Shown: positions 28,287-38,320, numbered from the stretch's first letter. The stretch is DNA of 38,686 bases from Pirellulaceae bacterium (GCA_028289675.1 JANQOL010000412.1:1-38686); one strand, 5' to 3'. Notes: generated by a model not told the origin, from the letters alone. A program made the numbers and translations.

Positions 28287-28601
28287 TTGGCTTGGTTTGA
28301 GTTGTGCAGCGCCGCCGAGGTGCCTAGTGGTTCGGCAAAGGAGTTTGTCATTGGGCAGCAGATCATTGCTGTCTTCCATACCGACAATCGCTTTTTTGCA
28401 CTCGATGGAATGTGCGCGCATCAGGGTGGTCCGCTCGCGCAGGGCGCCGTCGACGGACACTGCCTGACCTGCCCGTGGCATGGATGGCAATATGACATCA
28501 CGAACGGACAAAATCTGTTGACCGGGAAACAGATGCTCGAAACCTACGCCATCGAGGTTCGTGACGGTACTCTATGGATAGAGATGGAGGACTCGCACTA
28601 G
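28287..28601 (+). CDS. Rieske [2Fe-2S] ferredoxin-like protein
   Basis: MCAHQGGPLAQGAVDGHCLTCPWHGWQYDITNG: CxH...CxxH Rieske motifs. TTG start proposed, 4 nt after the upstream stop. Confidence 0.87.
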   Translation: MAWFELCSAAEVPSGSAKEFVIGQQIIAVFHTDNRFFALDGMCAHQGGPLAQGAVDGHCLTCPWHGWQYDITNGQNLLTGKQMLETYAIEVRDGTLWIEMEDSH

Positions 28602-28966
28602 AACAAGTTGTGCGACAATTCGGCGACCATAGCGCCCAGAACATAGCCGGTTGCTGGGCAGAACAGCACCAGTGCAATGGACGCACTGGGTGCGAGCTGA
28701 CTGAAGATGATCCAGACCAGTGACAACGCGAAGGCCACTGCAAATCCGGTCAGTCCGCCAGTCAACAAGTTGTAACATCCCAACCAGCGCACGCAGCCAG
28801 CGGATACCAGCAGGCATCCCAGGATTCCTGCGATCATCGGACTGAGGAACTGGTAGACCCCCACCAGCACGGCAGCGCAGGTGGTCATAAAGAATAGTTC
28901 CAGCAGACTCAGCTGCTTGCCGTGCAGCGAGGGAGCTGGATTTGGGTTGTCATCGATCAAATTCAT
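28598..28966 (-). CDS. Small polytopic membrane protein, unknown function
   Basis: MNLIDDNPNPAPSLHGKQLSLLELFFMTTCAAVLVGVYQFLSPMIAGILGCLLVSAG... with about four TM helices. Confidence 0.6.
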   Translation of the reverse strand: MNLIDDNPNPAPSLHGKQLSLLELFFMTTCAAVLVGVYQFLSPMIAGILGCLLVSAGCVRWLGCYNLLTGGLTGFAVAFALSLVWIIFSQLAPSASIALVLFCPATGYVLGAMVAELSHNLF

Positions 28967-29013
28967 GATGGATGGTCGTTGACCGCGGAGTGCGGCGACG
29001 AATTGGTTTTGAT

Positions 29014-29436
29014 TCAGTTGAGCGCCTTGCGCATGACGACGTGCGGGATGTTGGCTTCTTCGAATTCGGGCCCGTCGATGCGGTAGCCCAAAGCCAGGTA
29101 AAAGGACACCGCCGACAGTTGGGCGTGAAACCAGACCTCGGAACATTGGTGCTGGCCAGCCGCCTCCTCCAAGGCCAGCATAACCTGTCGTCCATATCCT
29201 TGTCGACGGAATTCCCGGAGCACGGCAACTCGACCGACTTTGCCGCCTTTTTCCAAATCAACCCGACCGGTGGCAACTGGTACCTCGGCGTGATACGCCA
29301 CGGCATGGCGGCACACGAAATCGCGGTCATCAAATTCCAGGTCGCGATCGATCTGCTGTTCAACGACGAATACTTGATCGCGAACCTGCCGAATATCTGC
29401 TTCCGCAGAATGGTAATCGGTAATAATGGTTTTCAT
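29014..29436 (-). CDS. GNAT family N-acetyltransferase
   Basis: VATGRVDLEKGGKVGRVAVLREFRRQGYGRQVMLALEEAA...LSAVSFYLALGYRIDG. Confidence 0.88.
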   Translation of the reverse strand: MKTIITDYHSAEADIRQVRDQVFVVEQQIDRDLEFDDRDFVCRHAVAYHAEVPVATGRVDLEKGGKVGRVAVLREFRRQGYGRQVMLALEEAAGQHQCSEVWFHAQLSAVSFYLALGYRIDGPEFEEANIPHVVMRKALN

Positions 29437-29616
29437 GGTGAATGTCTTTTGCCAACATCGATCATGCCAGGCTCAGCTTGATAGTTGGTCCCTGGGAACT
29501 TGAATTCGTAGGCCGCGAGCCGCGGGTTTGGCTCGGATGTCGATCGGACCGGCCGCTAGAGCGTTACCGCTCATGGATTACCGAACAGAGCCTCAACCGA
29601 TTCAGAGAGCGAACTG

Positions 29617-32034
29617 ATGCGACATAGTGACGGAAGTACTCATTGGTTGTTTATCTGTGCCGGACTATTGGTTGCCTGGCTCTCCGGTTGTGGCGCGCCT
29701 GCACGGCAAGTTCAAGCGCAGGTCCAGGATCAGGAGCTACACCAGTATACGAACGAGTTGATCCATTCGACGAGTCCCTACTTGCTGCAGCACGCGCACA
29801 ATCCAGTCCACTGGATGCCTTGGGGGCCAGCAGCGTTCGCCAAGGCTAAAGCCGAAAACAAGCCCATCTTCGTCTCCATCGGCTATTCCACGTGCTATTG
29901 GTGCCATGTGATGGAGCGCGAGTCGTTTGAAAACGAAGAAGTCGCCAAGATCCTGAACGAACACTACGTCGCCATCAAAGTCGACCGAGAGGAGCGGCCG
30001 GATATCGACGAGCAACTTATGTTGGCGACTCAGTTGCTGACCGGCCGCGGCGGTTGGCCCAATTCTGTTTGGCTCACGGTAGACGGACGACCGTGGATGG
30101 CAGGTACGTATTTTCCTCGAGAGCAATTCAAGAGCGCGCTGCTACAGCTTTCACAAGTGTTTCGCGTGCAAGCGGAAGCAGTCGACAAGCAGGCGAATTC
30201 CCTGGCCGACGCGATTCGAGAAGCGTCCGCGGTGGAGGTTTCGCAAAGCATGGTGCTTGACCAGCAACCCATACTGCGGTTGATGGCCGAGCTCGAACAG
30301 ACGTATGACGCGGAACATGGTGGTTTTGGCACACGGCCCAAGTTCCCGCCACACGGCATGCTGCGGTTGTTGGCACATGCCGCAGCCCAGGGCGATTCGA
30401 CCGCTCGTACTATGATGACTCGGACGCTCGACGCCATGTGGTGCGGCGGAGTCCACGATCATGTTGGCGGCGGGTTCCACCGCTACTCAACCGATGAACG
30501 TTGGTTCCTGCCACATTTCGAAAAGATGTTGTACGACAACGGACAGCTCATGCGCGCCTACACGGAAGCCTACGCCGTCACCGAGAAGCCGTTGTATCGC
30601 GAGGCTGTGGAAGACATTTTTGGATGGTTGCAGCGCGAGATGACGCATGAACAGGGTGGGTTTTATTCGGCTATCGATTCCGAAAGCGAAGATGGTGAGG
30701 AAGGTCGTTACTACACCTGGTCTGCGGACGAGCTGAAGCAGGTCTTAAGTTCGGAAGACGCAGTCTTTTTTGAGCAGCATTTCCATTTTGAGGCGACAGG
30801 GAACTTTGCCGAAGAAGCGACTGGCGAGCGCAACGGAACGAATATCCCGTACCTGCGCCTAGAGCAGCTGAATGATCCACCCGATCCGCGTTGGCCGCCG
30901 CTGCGCGACGCATTGATTCAAGCTCGAACACACCGCGAGTATCCGCACCTGGACGATAAAGTACTGACCGCGTGGAATGGCCTGATGATTTCCTCGTTAG
31001 CTCGAGCGGGCAAGGTCTTCGGCGAACCACGCTACACGGCCGCGGCGCAGAAGGCGGCTGAATTTGTCTTGCAGCATCTGCAAGTCGACGGTCAGCTCAA
31101 TCGCAGTTGGCGGGCGAACCAAGCCAGTCTTCCGGCCTATCTGAATGACTACGCGTTTTTGGCAGAAGCTCTACTGGAACTGCACGCTGCCACCGGTGAT
31201 TCAAAGTGGCAGGACGAGGCTGTGCGCTGCACGGATCAACTGTTGGAGCTGTTTGAAGACGAGCGGCAAGGAGGATTTTTCTTTACCAATCATCATCACG
31301 AAGAGCTGTTGCTGCGATCAAAGAACTTGACCGGCGGTGGCAATCTGCCGGTTGGTAATGGAGTTGCTGTTCAAGTGTTGTTGCGGCTGCACGATCTCAC
31401 AGGACAAACACGCTATCTGGCCTCGGCCGAACGTGCCTTGCAGAGTTTTACAGCGCTCATGCGCCGCTCGCCGCGACAAGTCGAGCATCTGGTGTTGGCC
31501 AACGTCCAATACCTTGACCGCCAGGCGCGCTCGGAATTGGCGGCTTCGGCGCCGCCAGCGGACGACAGTCATGAGGATCAAGCCGTGCGGCTGCGCCTAT
31601 TTACGTCACGGACGGAAATTGCGCCCGGAGAGGAGTTCAAGCTGGCGGTCGAAGTCAATGTTGCCAATGGATTCCACCTGTACGGATCAGATTCGTTGGA
31701 TTCGGCATCTACCGTCCAACCGACGATGGTCACTTTACAAGCCAAACCGGAGTTTGTTCTTGGATCGATCGTGAAGCCGTCTGGGGATACTCGTTTTGAC
31801 AACATCCTTGCCCAGCCAGTAACCACGCTAAGCGGCCAAGTGCAATATGTTTTGCCGGTCACAGTTGCCCGTCAGACGGTCGCCGGTAGTTATCCTTTGG
31901 AAGTGCAAGTCAGCTATCAAGCGTGTGACAATACACAGTGCTTGGAGCCCCAGCAGGTGACGTTAAAGGCGGAGATCGAAGTCAAAGCGAATGCGTTGAG
32001 CACCCCAAGGTTTCCTGGAATCTTTGGGCCTTAA
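29617..32034 (+). CDS. DUF255 (YyaL/SPATA20-like) thioredoxin-fold lipoprotein fused to a C-terminal DsbD-alpha-like domain
   Basis: Lipobox-like [45 protein letters not shown]-terminal [19 protein letters not shown] matches the DsbD N-terminal domain style. Confidence 0.87.
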   Translation: MRHSDGSTHWLFICAGLLVAWLSGCGAPARQVQAQVQDQELHQYTNELIHSTSPYLLQHAHNPVHWMPWGPAAFAKAKAENKPIFVSIGYSTCYWCHVMERESFENEEVAKILNEHYVAIKVDREERPDIDEQLMLATQLLTGRGGWPNSVWLTVDGRPWMAGTYFPREQFKSALLQLSQVFRVQAEAVDKQANSLADAIREASAVEVSQSMVLDQQPILRLMAELEQTYDAEHGGFGTRPKFPPHGMLRLLAHAAAQGDSTARTMMTRTLDAMWCGGVHDHVGGGFHRYSTDERWFLPHFEKMLYDNGQLMRAYTEAYAVTEKPLYREAVEDIFGWLQREMTHEQGGFYSAIDSESEDGEEGRYYTWSADELKQVLSSEDAVFFEQHFHFEATGNFAEEATGERNGTNIPYLRLEQLNDPPDPRWPPLRDALIQARTHREYPHLDDKVLTAWNGLMISSLARAGKVFGEPRYTAAAQKAAEFVLQHLQVDGQLNRSWRANQASLPAYLNDYAFLAEALLELHAATGDSKWQDEAVRCTDQLLELFEDERQGGFFFTNHHHEELLLRSKNLTGGGNLPVGNGVAVQVLLRLHDLTGQTRYLASAERALQSFTALMRRSPRQVEHLVLANVQYLDRQARSELAASAPPADDSHEDQAVRLRLFTSRTEIAPGEEFKLAVEVNVANGFHLYGSDSLDSASTVQPTMVTLQAKPEFVLGSIVKPSGDTRFDNILAQPVTTLSGQVQYVLPVTVARQTVAGSYPLEVQVSYQACDNTQCLEPQQVTLKAEIEVKANALSTPRFPGIFGP

Positions 32035-32065
32035 CCCAACAGGGCGTGGGCTAAATCGATTCCCA

Positions 32066-32929
32066 CTAGCCACACGTCAACGTGAACTGCATGACGTCGA
32101 TATTGCCCTTGCGGAAAAAGTGGGCGCAGCCAGTCAGATACTTTTGGTACCGCACATAGACTTCTTCGGACGTTAGCTCGATGGCAGCCGCTCGTTGCCG
32201 TTCCAGCTCTTCGGCCCAGCAGTCCAAGGTTCGAGCGTAATGTAGACGCAAGCTTTCGGTGTGCACGACGCGAAAGCCGGCTTCGGTCGCCATGGCTTCG
32301 ATGCGTTCTGGATTGCACAGTTGGCCGCCGGGGAAAATTTCACGACGAATGAACTTGGCGAATTCCACGTCCTTTTCCGTAATCTCGATTTGTAACTCCT
32401 TGAGACGCTCTACGGAGCTGAGCACGATCGTGTGCAGCATCATCTGCCCACGCTCGGGGAGTATCTGGCGGCACTTGTCGAAAAAAGCGGCGTGGCGTTC
32501 CGACCGAAAGTGCTCAAACGCCCCGATGCTGACGATACGATCAACGGGTTGTTGGAATTCCTCCCAGCCTTGCAGCCGAAACTCGACCTTTGATGGCAAA
32601 TCCAATTGGGCAGCCCGTTCCGAGGCATAGACGTGCTGATTGCGGCTGAGTGTCAAACCAATGGCGTTGACTTGATATTGTTCAGCGGCGCGGATGGCGG
32701 TAGTACCCCATCCGCAGCCGATATCTAGCAGTGTCTGTCCGGCATGCAAATCGCATTTGCCCAACGACAAATCGACCTTGGCCAGTTGCGCCTCCTCGAG
32801 CGACATCGACTCTTCGCGAAAGTAGGCACAGCTGTACGTCCGGGTCGGGTCGAGGAACAGGGCAAAGAAGTCGTCCGACAAATCGTAGTGCGCCTGCACG
32901 TTCTCGTAAAAAGGTTTCAGTTTGGACAT
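32066..32929 (-). CDS. Cyclopropane-fatty-acyl-phospholipid synthase family SAM methyltransferase
   Basis: HYDLSDDFFALFLDPTRTYSCAYF, LDIGCGWGTTAIRAAEQY, VSIGAFEHF. Confidence 0.93.
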   Translation of the reverse strand: MSKLKPFYENVQAHYDLSDDFFALFLDPTRTYSCAYFREESMSLEEAQLAKVDLSLGKCDLHAGQTLLDIGCGWGTTAIRAAEQYQVNAIGLTLSRNQHVYASERAAQLDLPSKVEFRLQGWEEFQQPVDRIVSIGAFEHFRSERHAAFFDKCRQILPERGQMMLHTIVLSSVERLKELQIEITEKDVEFAKFIRREIFPGGQLCNPERIEAMATEAGFRVVHTESLRLHYARTLDCWAEELERQRAAAIELTSEEVYVRYQKYLTGCAHFFRKGNIDVMQFTLTCG

Positions 32930-32970
32930 GTGCCAGGCTCGATGGTGAGTGGACCACTGGGGTACATTCG

Positions 32971-32991
32971 CTCAACATATCCTGTGTTGAG
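32971..32991. promoter_or_regulatory. Perfect 7-bp inverted repeat CTCAACA-N7-TGTTGAG in the divergent intergenic region
   Basis: Direct reading. Confidence 0.4.
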
Positions 32992-33041
32992 AATTCCGCC
33001 TATGTGAATCCACGCGCTTTCCGAAACTTCGCCGCATTCCG

Positions 33042-33083
33042 TCCAGTACCGTCGTAGGCTTTCCTGTCCGGTGCTGTACTGGA
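33042..33083. other. Hairpin TCCAGTAC-N26-GTACTGGA upstream of the DUF1549/DUF1553 gene
   Basis: 8-bp perfect arms with an additional inner CCG/CGG pairing. Confidence 0.45.
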
Positions 33084-33209
33084 TTTTGCTAACACCGGTG
33101 ACATTTCCCCGAATTGTCGGACGCCCGCGGAGCCACGGGAATGGCCGGGGCGATTAAAATCAGACAAGACGGCTTCGTTCATTGCCGACCTTGGAGGCTG
33201 CTCAGCGTT

Positions 33210-36200
33210 ATGTTTGGTATTCGCGGTCCACACCGCGCGGTTTTTCGCGCGGCCTGCATGGTGTGTTGGTTGTCCCCTTGGATGGATTTGGGGGCCGCCG
33301 ATGTTGAATTCAATCGGGACATTCGACCGATTCTGTCGGACAAGTGTTTTGCCTGTCATGGACCGGACGAAGAGCAACGGCAAACTGAACTGCGTTTGGA
33401 CACGCAGCAGGGTGCCTTGGAGGACCTCGGCGGCTATCAAGCAGTCAAGCCAGGCAGTCCCGCACAAAGTGAGCTGGTCCGACGAGTGCTGGCCGATGGC
33501 GATGACGTCATGCCTCCACGGGAACACCCCAAGCAGTTGTCGGATCGAGAAAAGATGCTGTTGCGGGCGTGGATCGAGCAAGGTGCGGAGTGGCAAGCTC
33601 ACTGGGCTTACGAACCGCCAAGTCGAGCGGCCTTGCCAGAGGTTCGAACAGCGGATTGGCCCATGAATTGGATTGACTTGTGGGTACTCAGTCAGCTGGA
33701 ACGCGAGCAAATGCAACCCTCGCCGGAAGCGGATCGAGTCACGCTTCTGCGGCGTCTTCATTTCGACCTGATCGGTCTACCACCCACGCCGCAAGAGTTG
33801 CAGGATTATCTAGCAGACCCATCGCCGCAAGCCTACGAGGTAGCGGTTGACCGCTTGCTGAAATCACCACATTTTGGCGAGCGGATGGCCATGTATTGGC
33901 TGGATCTAGTGCGCTATGCCGACACGGTCGGCTACCACGGTGATCAAGATGTGTCAGTTTCGCCTTATCGCGACTATGTCATTCAAGCATTCAATGACAA
34001 TATGCGATTCGATCAGTTTACTCGGGAACAACTGGCCGGAGACTTACTGTCCGAACCCAGTCGCGATCAGTTGATTGCATCTGGGTATAACAAGCTAGGC
34101 ATGATGTCTGCCGAGGGTGGCGTGCAACCCGAAGAGTACTTGGCCAAGTATGCGGCTGACCGGGTGCGCAACGCTTCGACGGTCTGGCTGGGATCGACGT
34201 TGGGCTGCGCGGAATGTCATGATCATAAATTTGATCCGTTCAGCACTCGAGATTTCTATCAATTCGCCGCATTTTTCGCGGACATCAAAGAACGAGGGCT
34301 GTATTCGGGCGCCAACCGTGACGGCAACTGGGGACCCCAGATTGACGTGCCCGATCATCAGCTGGCCCAGCTGCTGATACCTGTTGATGAGCGCATCGCG
34401 GCAGCCCAAAAAGCACTGGACTCCGCTGTGACGAAAGCCCAGCCGCAGCAGCTGGAGTGGGAATGCCGTCGCCGTCAGGAGCTGAGCCAATGGGTGCCCT
34501 TAGAAGCTCAGGCGGCAGTAGCACTGCACGGAACTCGCCTGAAAACGCAAGCCGATCATTCCATCTTGGCCACCGGTAAGAATCCAAATCAAAACACGTA
34601 CACTCTGACCTTTGATGCGGCACCCATGCCGATGGCGCGGCTACGCATCGAAGTGCTGCCGCACAAAGACCTGCCGCAACAGGGACCTGGCCGTGCGGGC
34701 AACGGCAATTTTGTCATCAGCGAAGTACGCGTGCTGAACGGTGTTGGCGACAGTGCCCCAGCGGTGGCCATCCGCGCCGCTCGAGCGTCCATCGAACAGG
34801 CGGATGGTAAGGAGAATCCGTACCGAAAATGGGCGGCAGAAGCCGCGGTGGATGACGACATTCACGGATCCAGCTGGGGTTGGGCCATTCTGCCGGGAGT
34901 TGGCCAGCCGCAGATCCTGGAAATTGAATTGGCGGGGCCCTTGCAGACCGACGGGTTTCAAGTTGTCATCGAACAAAACCACACCAACCCCAAGCATACG
35001 CTGGGACACTTTCGGTTGTGGGGGACTACGGAGCCGTCCGTTGAGACGCCGGCTGGGGGCCTGGAACTGTCCGTATTGCCTGACGAAGTGGCTGGCGCGC
35101 TGCGAGTGGGGCGAACCGAGCGCAATTTGCCGCAACAGTCCGCGATTGACAATCATTATCGCAAAGTGGCACCGCAGCTGGCGCCGGAGCGTGAGGAGTT
35201 GGCCGCGGCGGAGCGCGATCGTCAAGCGCTTGTGGAACAGCACACTCGAACGTCGCTGATTACCGTTTCCGTCGCGCCACGTGAGATGCGCGTTTTGCAT
35301 CGCGGTAATTGGATGGACAAGTCGGGGCCGGTGGTGACTCCGGCGGTGCCTCAATTCTTGCCATCCTTTGATGCCGAGATTGATCGCCGCCCCAACCGAT
35401 TGGATTTGGCAGAGTGGTTGACGTCGCGGCGAAATCCATTGACGGCCCGTGTGTTTGTCAATCGTTTATGGAAACTGTACTTCGGCGCCGGCTTGTCCAA
35501 GGTGCTAGACGACGTTGGCTCTCAAGGAGAAGTTCCTAGCCATCCAGAATTGCTAGATTCGCTGGCGGTCGACTTCATGGAGTCGGGCTGGGACGTTAAG
35601 CGGATGATCAAGTTGATCGTCATGTCCAGTACGTATCGCCAGTCATCCTTGATGCGACCCGACCTGGAGCAGCGAGATCCCTACAACCGTTTGTTGGCAC
35701 GGCAGTCTCGTTTCCGTCTGGACGCGGAGTTGATCCGGGACAACGCGCTCGCCGTCAGCGGTTTGCTGGTTACGGACATGGGCGGTCGAAGTGTCAAACC
35801 CTACCAGCCGGCTGGCCTGTACCGGCATCTGAATTTTCCAACGCGGACCTACCAAGCGGACACCGACCGTAACCAGTACCGGCGGGGTGTGTACACGCAT
35901 TGGCAGCGACAGTTCTTGCATCCGGCTATGCAAGCTTTTGACGCTCCCGCAAGAGAAGAATGCACGGCGGAGCGTCCGCGTTCCAATACACCCTTGGCTG
36001 CCTTGGTGTTGCTGAACGATCCCTCCTACGTCGAAGCATCTCGACGGCTGGCAGAGAACGTGTTGCTGGACGGAGGTGACACAACTCGCGATCGGCTGGA
36101 CTGGATGATGAAGCGTGGTTTGTCGCGTTTGCCGCGGCCGAGTGAGCGGGCGATTTTCGAGCGACTGCTGGACGCCGAGTTGGCCAACTACCAGGCAGAT

Positions 36201-36335
36201 CCGGACGCAGCCGAGCAACTATTGGATGTGGGGCTAGCGCGCGTTGATCCGCGTCTGGAGATCCATGAACTGGCGGCTTGGACGAGCGTGGCGCGCGCTT
36301 TGCTAAACATGCATGAAATGGTTACGCGAAATTAA
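33210..36335 (+). CDS. Planctomycete cytochrome C + DUF1549 + DUF1553 protein (PSD1-type), with intervening discoidin-like region
   Basis: VEFNRDIRPILSDKCFACHGPDEEQRQTELRLDT; LRRLHFDLIGLPPTPQEL; CAECHDHKFDPFSTRDFYQFAAFFADI; LAEWLTSRRNPLTARVFVNRLWKLYFGAGL. ATG 33210 chosen for the signal peptide. Confidence 0.93.
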   Translation: MFGIRGPHRAVFRAACMVCWLSPWMDLGAADVEFNRDIRPILSDKCFACHGPDEEQRQTELRLDTQQGALEDLGGYQAVKPGSPAQSELVRRVLADGDDVMPPREHPKQLSDREKMLLRAWIEQGAEWQAHWAYEPPSRAALPEVRTADWPMNWIDLWVLSQLEREQMQPSPEADRVTLLRRLHFDLIGLPPTPQELQDYLADPSPQAYEVAVDRLLKSPHFGERMAMYWLDLVRYADTVGYHGDQDVSVSPYRDYVIQAFNDNMRFDQFTREQLAGDLLSEPSRDQLIASGYNKLGMMSAEGGVQPEEYLAKYAADRVRNASTVWLGSTLGCAECHDHKFDPFSTRDFYQFAAFFADIKERGLYSGANRDGNWGPQIDVPDHQLAQLLIPVDERIAAAQKALDSAVTKAQPQQLEWECRRRQELSQWVPLEAQAAVALHGTRLKTQADHSILATGKNPNQNTYTLTFDAAPMPMARLRIEVLPHKDLPQQGPGRAGNGNFVISEVRVLNGVGDSAPAVAIRAARASIEQADGKENPYRKWAAEAAVDDDIHGSSWGWAILPGVGQPQILEIELAGPLQTDGFQVVIEQNHTNPKHTLGHFRLWGTTEPSVETPAGGLELSVLPDEVAGALRVGRTERNLPQQSAIDNHYRKVAPQLAPEREELAAAERDRQALVEQHTRTSLITVSVAPREMRVLHRGNWMDKSGPVVTPAVPQFLPSFDAEIDRRPNRLDLAEWLTSRRNPLTARVFVNRLWKLYFGAGLSKVLDDVGSQGEVPSHPELLDSLAVDFMESGWDVKRMIKLIVMSSTYRQSSLMRPDLEQRDPYNRLLARQSRFRLDAELIRDNALAVSGLLVTDMGGRSVKPYQPAGLYRHLNFPTRTYQADTDRNQYRRGVYTHWQRQFLHPAMQAFDAPAREECTAERPRSNTPLAALVLLNDPSYVEASRRLAENVLLDGGDTTRDRLDWMMKRGLSRLPRPSERAIFERLLDAELANYQADPDAAEQLLDVGLARVDPRLEIHELAAWTSVARALLNMHEMVTRN

Positions 36336-36344
36336 GGTAGAGCC

Positions 36345-37799
36345 ATGCAAGCATCTTGGTTCGTCGATGCAGAACAACTTCGACAGAGTTCTTTACGACG
36401 GTCGTTCTTGTCGAGAGCAGCCATCGGCGTAGGGTCGCTGGCGCTGGGCAGCCTGCTGCGCGGAGATCAAGTTCGCGCCATGGACGGTGCGGCTGCTGCT
36501 GCGACTGAGGGCGTGGTGCGGTCGTTGCACTACCGTCCCACGTGCAAACGGGTGATCCACTTGTGCATGGCCGGTGGCGCGTCCCACCTGGAAACGCTGG
36601 ACTACAAACCCAAGTTGGCCCAGCTGGATGGTCAGCCGATGCCCAAATCGTTCACGCAAGGACAGCAGATCGCCCAGCTGCAGGGACAACGCGATCAACT
36701 CAAATGCTTGGGGCCGCAGCACGCGTTCCGACGCCATGGACAGAGTGGCATCGAAGTGAGCTCGATTCTGCCCCATACGGCCCAAATTGCAGATGACATT
36801 TGCGTCATCCGCTCGATGCACACCGACCAGATCAATCACGATCCCGCGCACACGCTGATGAACACGGGGACCAGCATTAGTGGGCGCCCGTCCATGGGGT
36901 CCTGGTTGCTGTACGGATTGGGCAGCGAGACGGACAATTTGCCAGGCTACGTGGTGCTCACTTCCGTCGGTGGCGGACAGTCTCAACCCATTGCTTCGCG
37001 GCAATGGCACAGCGGCTTCTTGCCAAGTCGTTTTCAGGGGGTTGAATTCCGGTCCCAGGGCGATCCAGTGCTGTATGTCAACAATCCACCAGGTGTTGGC
37101 TTGGAACAGCAACAGCGACTCATTCGCTCCATCCAGGCATTGAATGAAATCGGGAGCGACACATTTCAAGATCCTGAGATTCGAACGCGGATTGCCCAAT
37201 ACGAGTTGGCTTTCAAGATGCAAACCTCCGTACCGGAGCTTATGGACGTCTCCGATGAACCGCAGCACATTCTGGACATGTATGGGACACAAGGCGGGGA
37301 CGGTAGCTTTGCGTCCAACTGTCTGTTGGCCCGTCGATTGGCCGAGCGAGGCGTGCGGTTTATCCAGCTCTATCACCGCGGATGGGACCATCATGGTGGT
37401 GTGAAAAAGGGTACTCAGACAACTGCCAAGCTGGTCGATCAGGGGACAGCAGCCCTGATGCGAGATCTTAAGCAGCGGGGGATGCTAGATGACACGCTCG
37501 TCATCTGGGGCGGTGAATTCGGGCGAACACCGATGGCTCAGGGATCCGGCCGCGACCATCACATCAAAGGATTTTCGATCTGGATGGCCGGCGGTGGGAT
37601 TCGCCCCGGTCTGACCTATGGCGCCACCGACGAGTTAGGCTACGAGGCCATTGAACGTCCGGTGCATGTCAACGATCTGCACGCGACGATGTTGCGGCTA
37701 CTGGGAATCGACCACGAACGTCTAACCTATCGTTTTCAAGGGCGGGATTTTCGATTGACGGACGTAGGTGGCCATGTCTTGCAAAGTATCATCGGTTGA
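36345..37799 (+). CDS. DUF1501 domain protein (sulfatase-like fold) with Tat-like signal
   Basis: SLRRSFLSRAAIGVGSLALGSLL; ACKRVIHLCMAGGASHLETLDYKPKL-type start; VIWGGEFGRTPMAQGSGRDHHIKGFSIWMAGGGIRPG. Confidence 0.94.
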   Translation: MQASWFVDAEQLRQSSLRRSFLSRAAIGVGSLALGSLLRGDQVRAMDGAAAAATEGVVRSLHYRPTCKRVIHLCMAGGASHLETLDYKPKLAQLDGQPMPKSFTQGQQIAQLQGQRDQLKCLGPQHAFRRHGQSGIEVSSILPHTAQIADDICVIRSMHTDQINHDPAHTLMNTGTSISGRPSMGSWLLYGLGSETDNLPGYVVLTSVGGGQSQPIASRQWHSGFLPSRFQGVEFRSQGDPVLYVNNPPGVGLEQQQRLIRSIQALNEIGSDTFQDPEIRTRIAQYELAFKMQTSVPELMDVSDEPQHILDMYGTQGGDGSFASNCLLARRLAERGVRFIQLYHRGWDHHGGVKKGTQTTAKLVDQGTAALMRDLKQRGMLDDTLVIWGGEFGRTPMAQGSGRDHHIKGFSIWMAGGGIRPGLTYGATDELGYEAIERPVHVNDLHATMLRLLGIDHERLTYRFQGRDFRLTDVGGHVLQSIIG

Positions 37800-37937
37800 T
37801 GCTCGGCATGCCGCGCGTTGCTGTATGATCAACGACTTGCCACCATAATTGACCGAAGAACAGCTGTGCCAAAGAGGCAACACACGGTTCCTGCAGCGTC
37901 TTGTTGGACTTGGATTTTTTGACCGAGACCTCTGATT

Positions 37938-38213
37938 ATGTCATTGCCCTTCGTTCGCATTGTTGGAACCAGAGCCGTTTGGATTTGGAAAGTTGTCGCT
38001 CGGATGCCCGGCCGCTGCGCCATCGCCACCTTGCGTTTCTATCAGCGTGGTATATCGCCCCTGCTAGGGCAAAACTGCAAGTTTCAACCCACGTGCAGCG
38101 AGTATATGATCGGCGCGATTCGGAAGTACGGCGTCGTGCGTGGTACCATACTGGGGACGAAACGTGTTCTGAGATGCCACCCCTGGCAACGCGGTGGCTA
38201 TGATCCACCTTAG
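37938..38213 (+). CDS. yidD: Membrane protein insertion efficiency factor YidD
   Basis: LRFYQRGISPLLGQNCKFQPTCSEYMIGAIRKYGVVRGTILGTKRVLRCHPWQRGGYDPP. Confidence 0.94.
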   Translation: MSLPFVRIVGTRAVWIWKVVARMPGRCAIATLRFYQRGISPLLGQNCKFQPTCSEYMIGAIRKYGVVRGTILGTKRVLRCHPWQRGGYDPP

Positions 38214-38320
38214 TGCGAGCCGCATCGGAGACGGACGTGCGCGAAAAACGCGCATTCGAAAGAAAAGTGGCTATCCAATCGCAACGAAGAATCCATCAAC
38301 ACAACCAGGACCCTGACCAC

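Noticed and set aside
33000-33761. 253-aa minus-strand ORF across the start of the DUF1549/DUF1553 gene
   Set aside because: Antisense to the conserved cytochrome-C domain region; no family resemblance.
36393-37394. 333-aa minus-strand ORF opposite the DUF1501 gene
   Set aside because: Fully antisense to a confidently assigned gene; no recognisable domain; long antisense frames are expected in GC-rich coding DNA.
37860-37920. T-run (TTTTTT) after the DUF1501 gene as a possible intrinsic terminator
   Set aside because: No stable GC-rich stem directly precedes the T-run.
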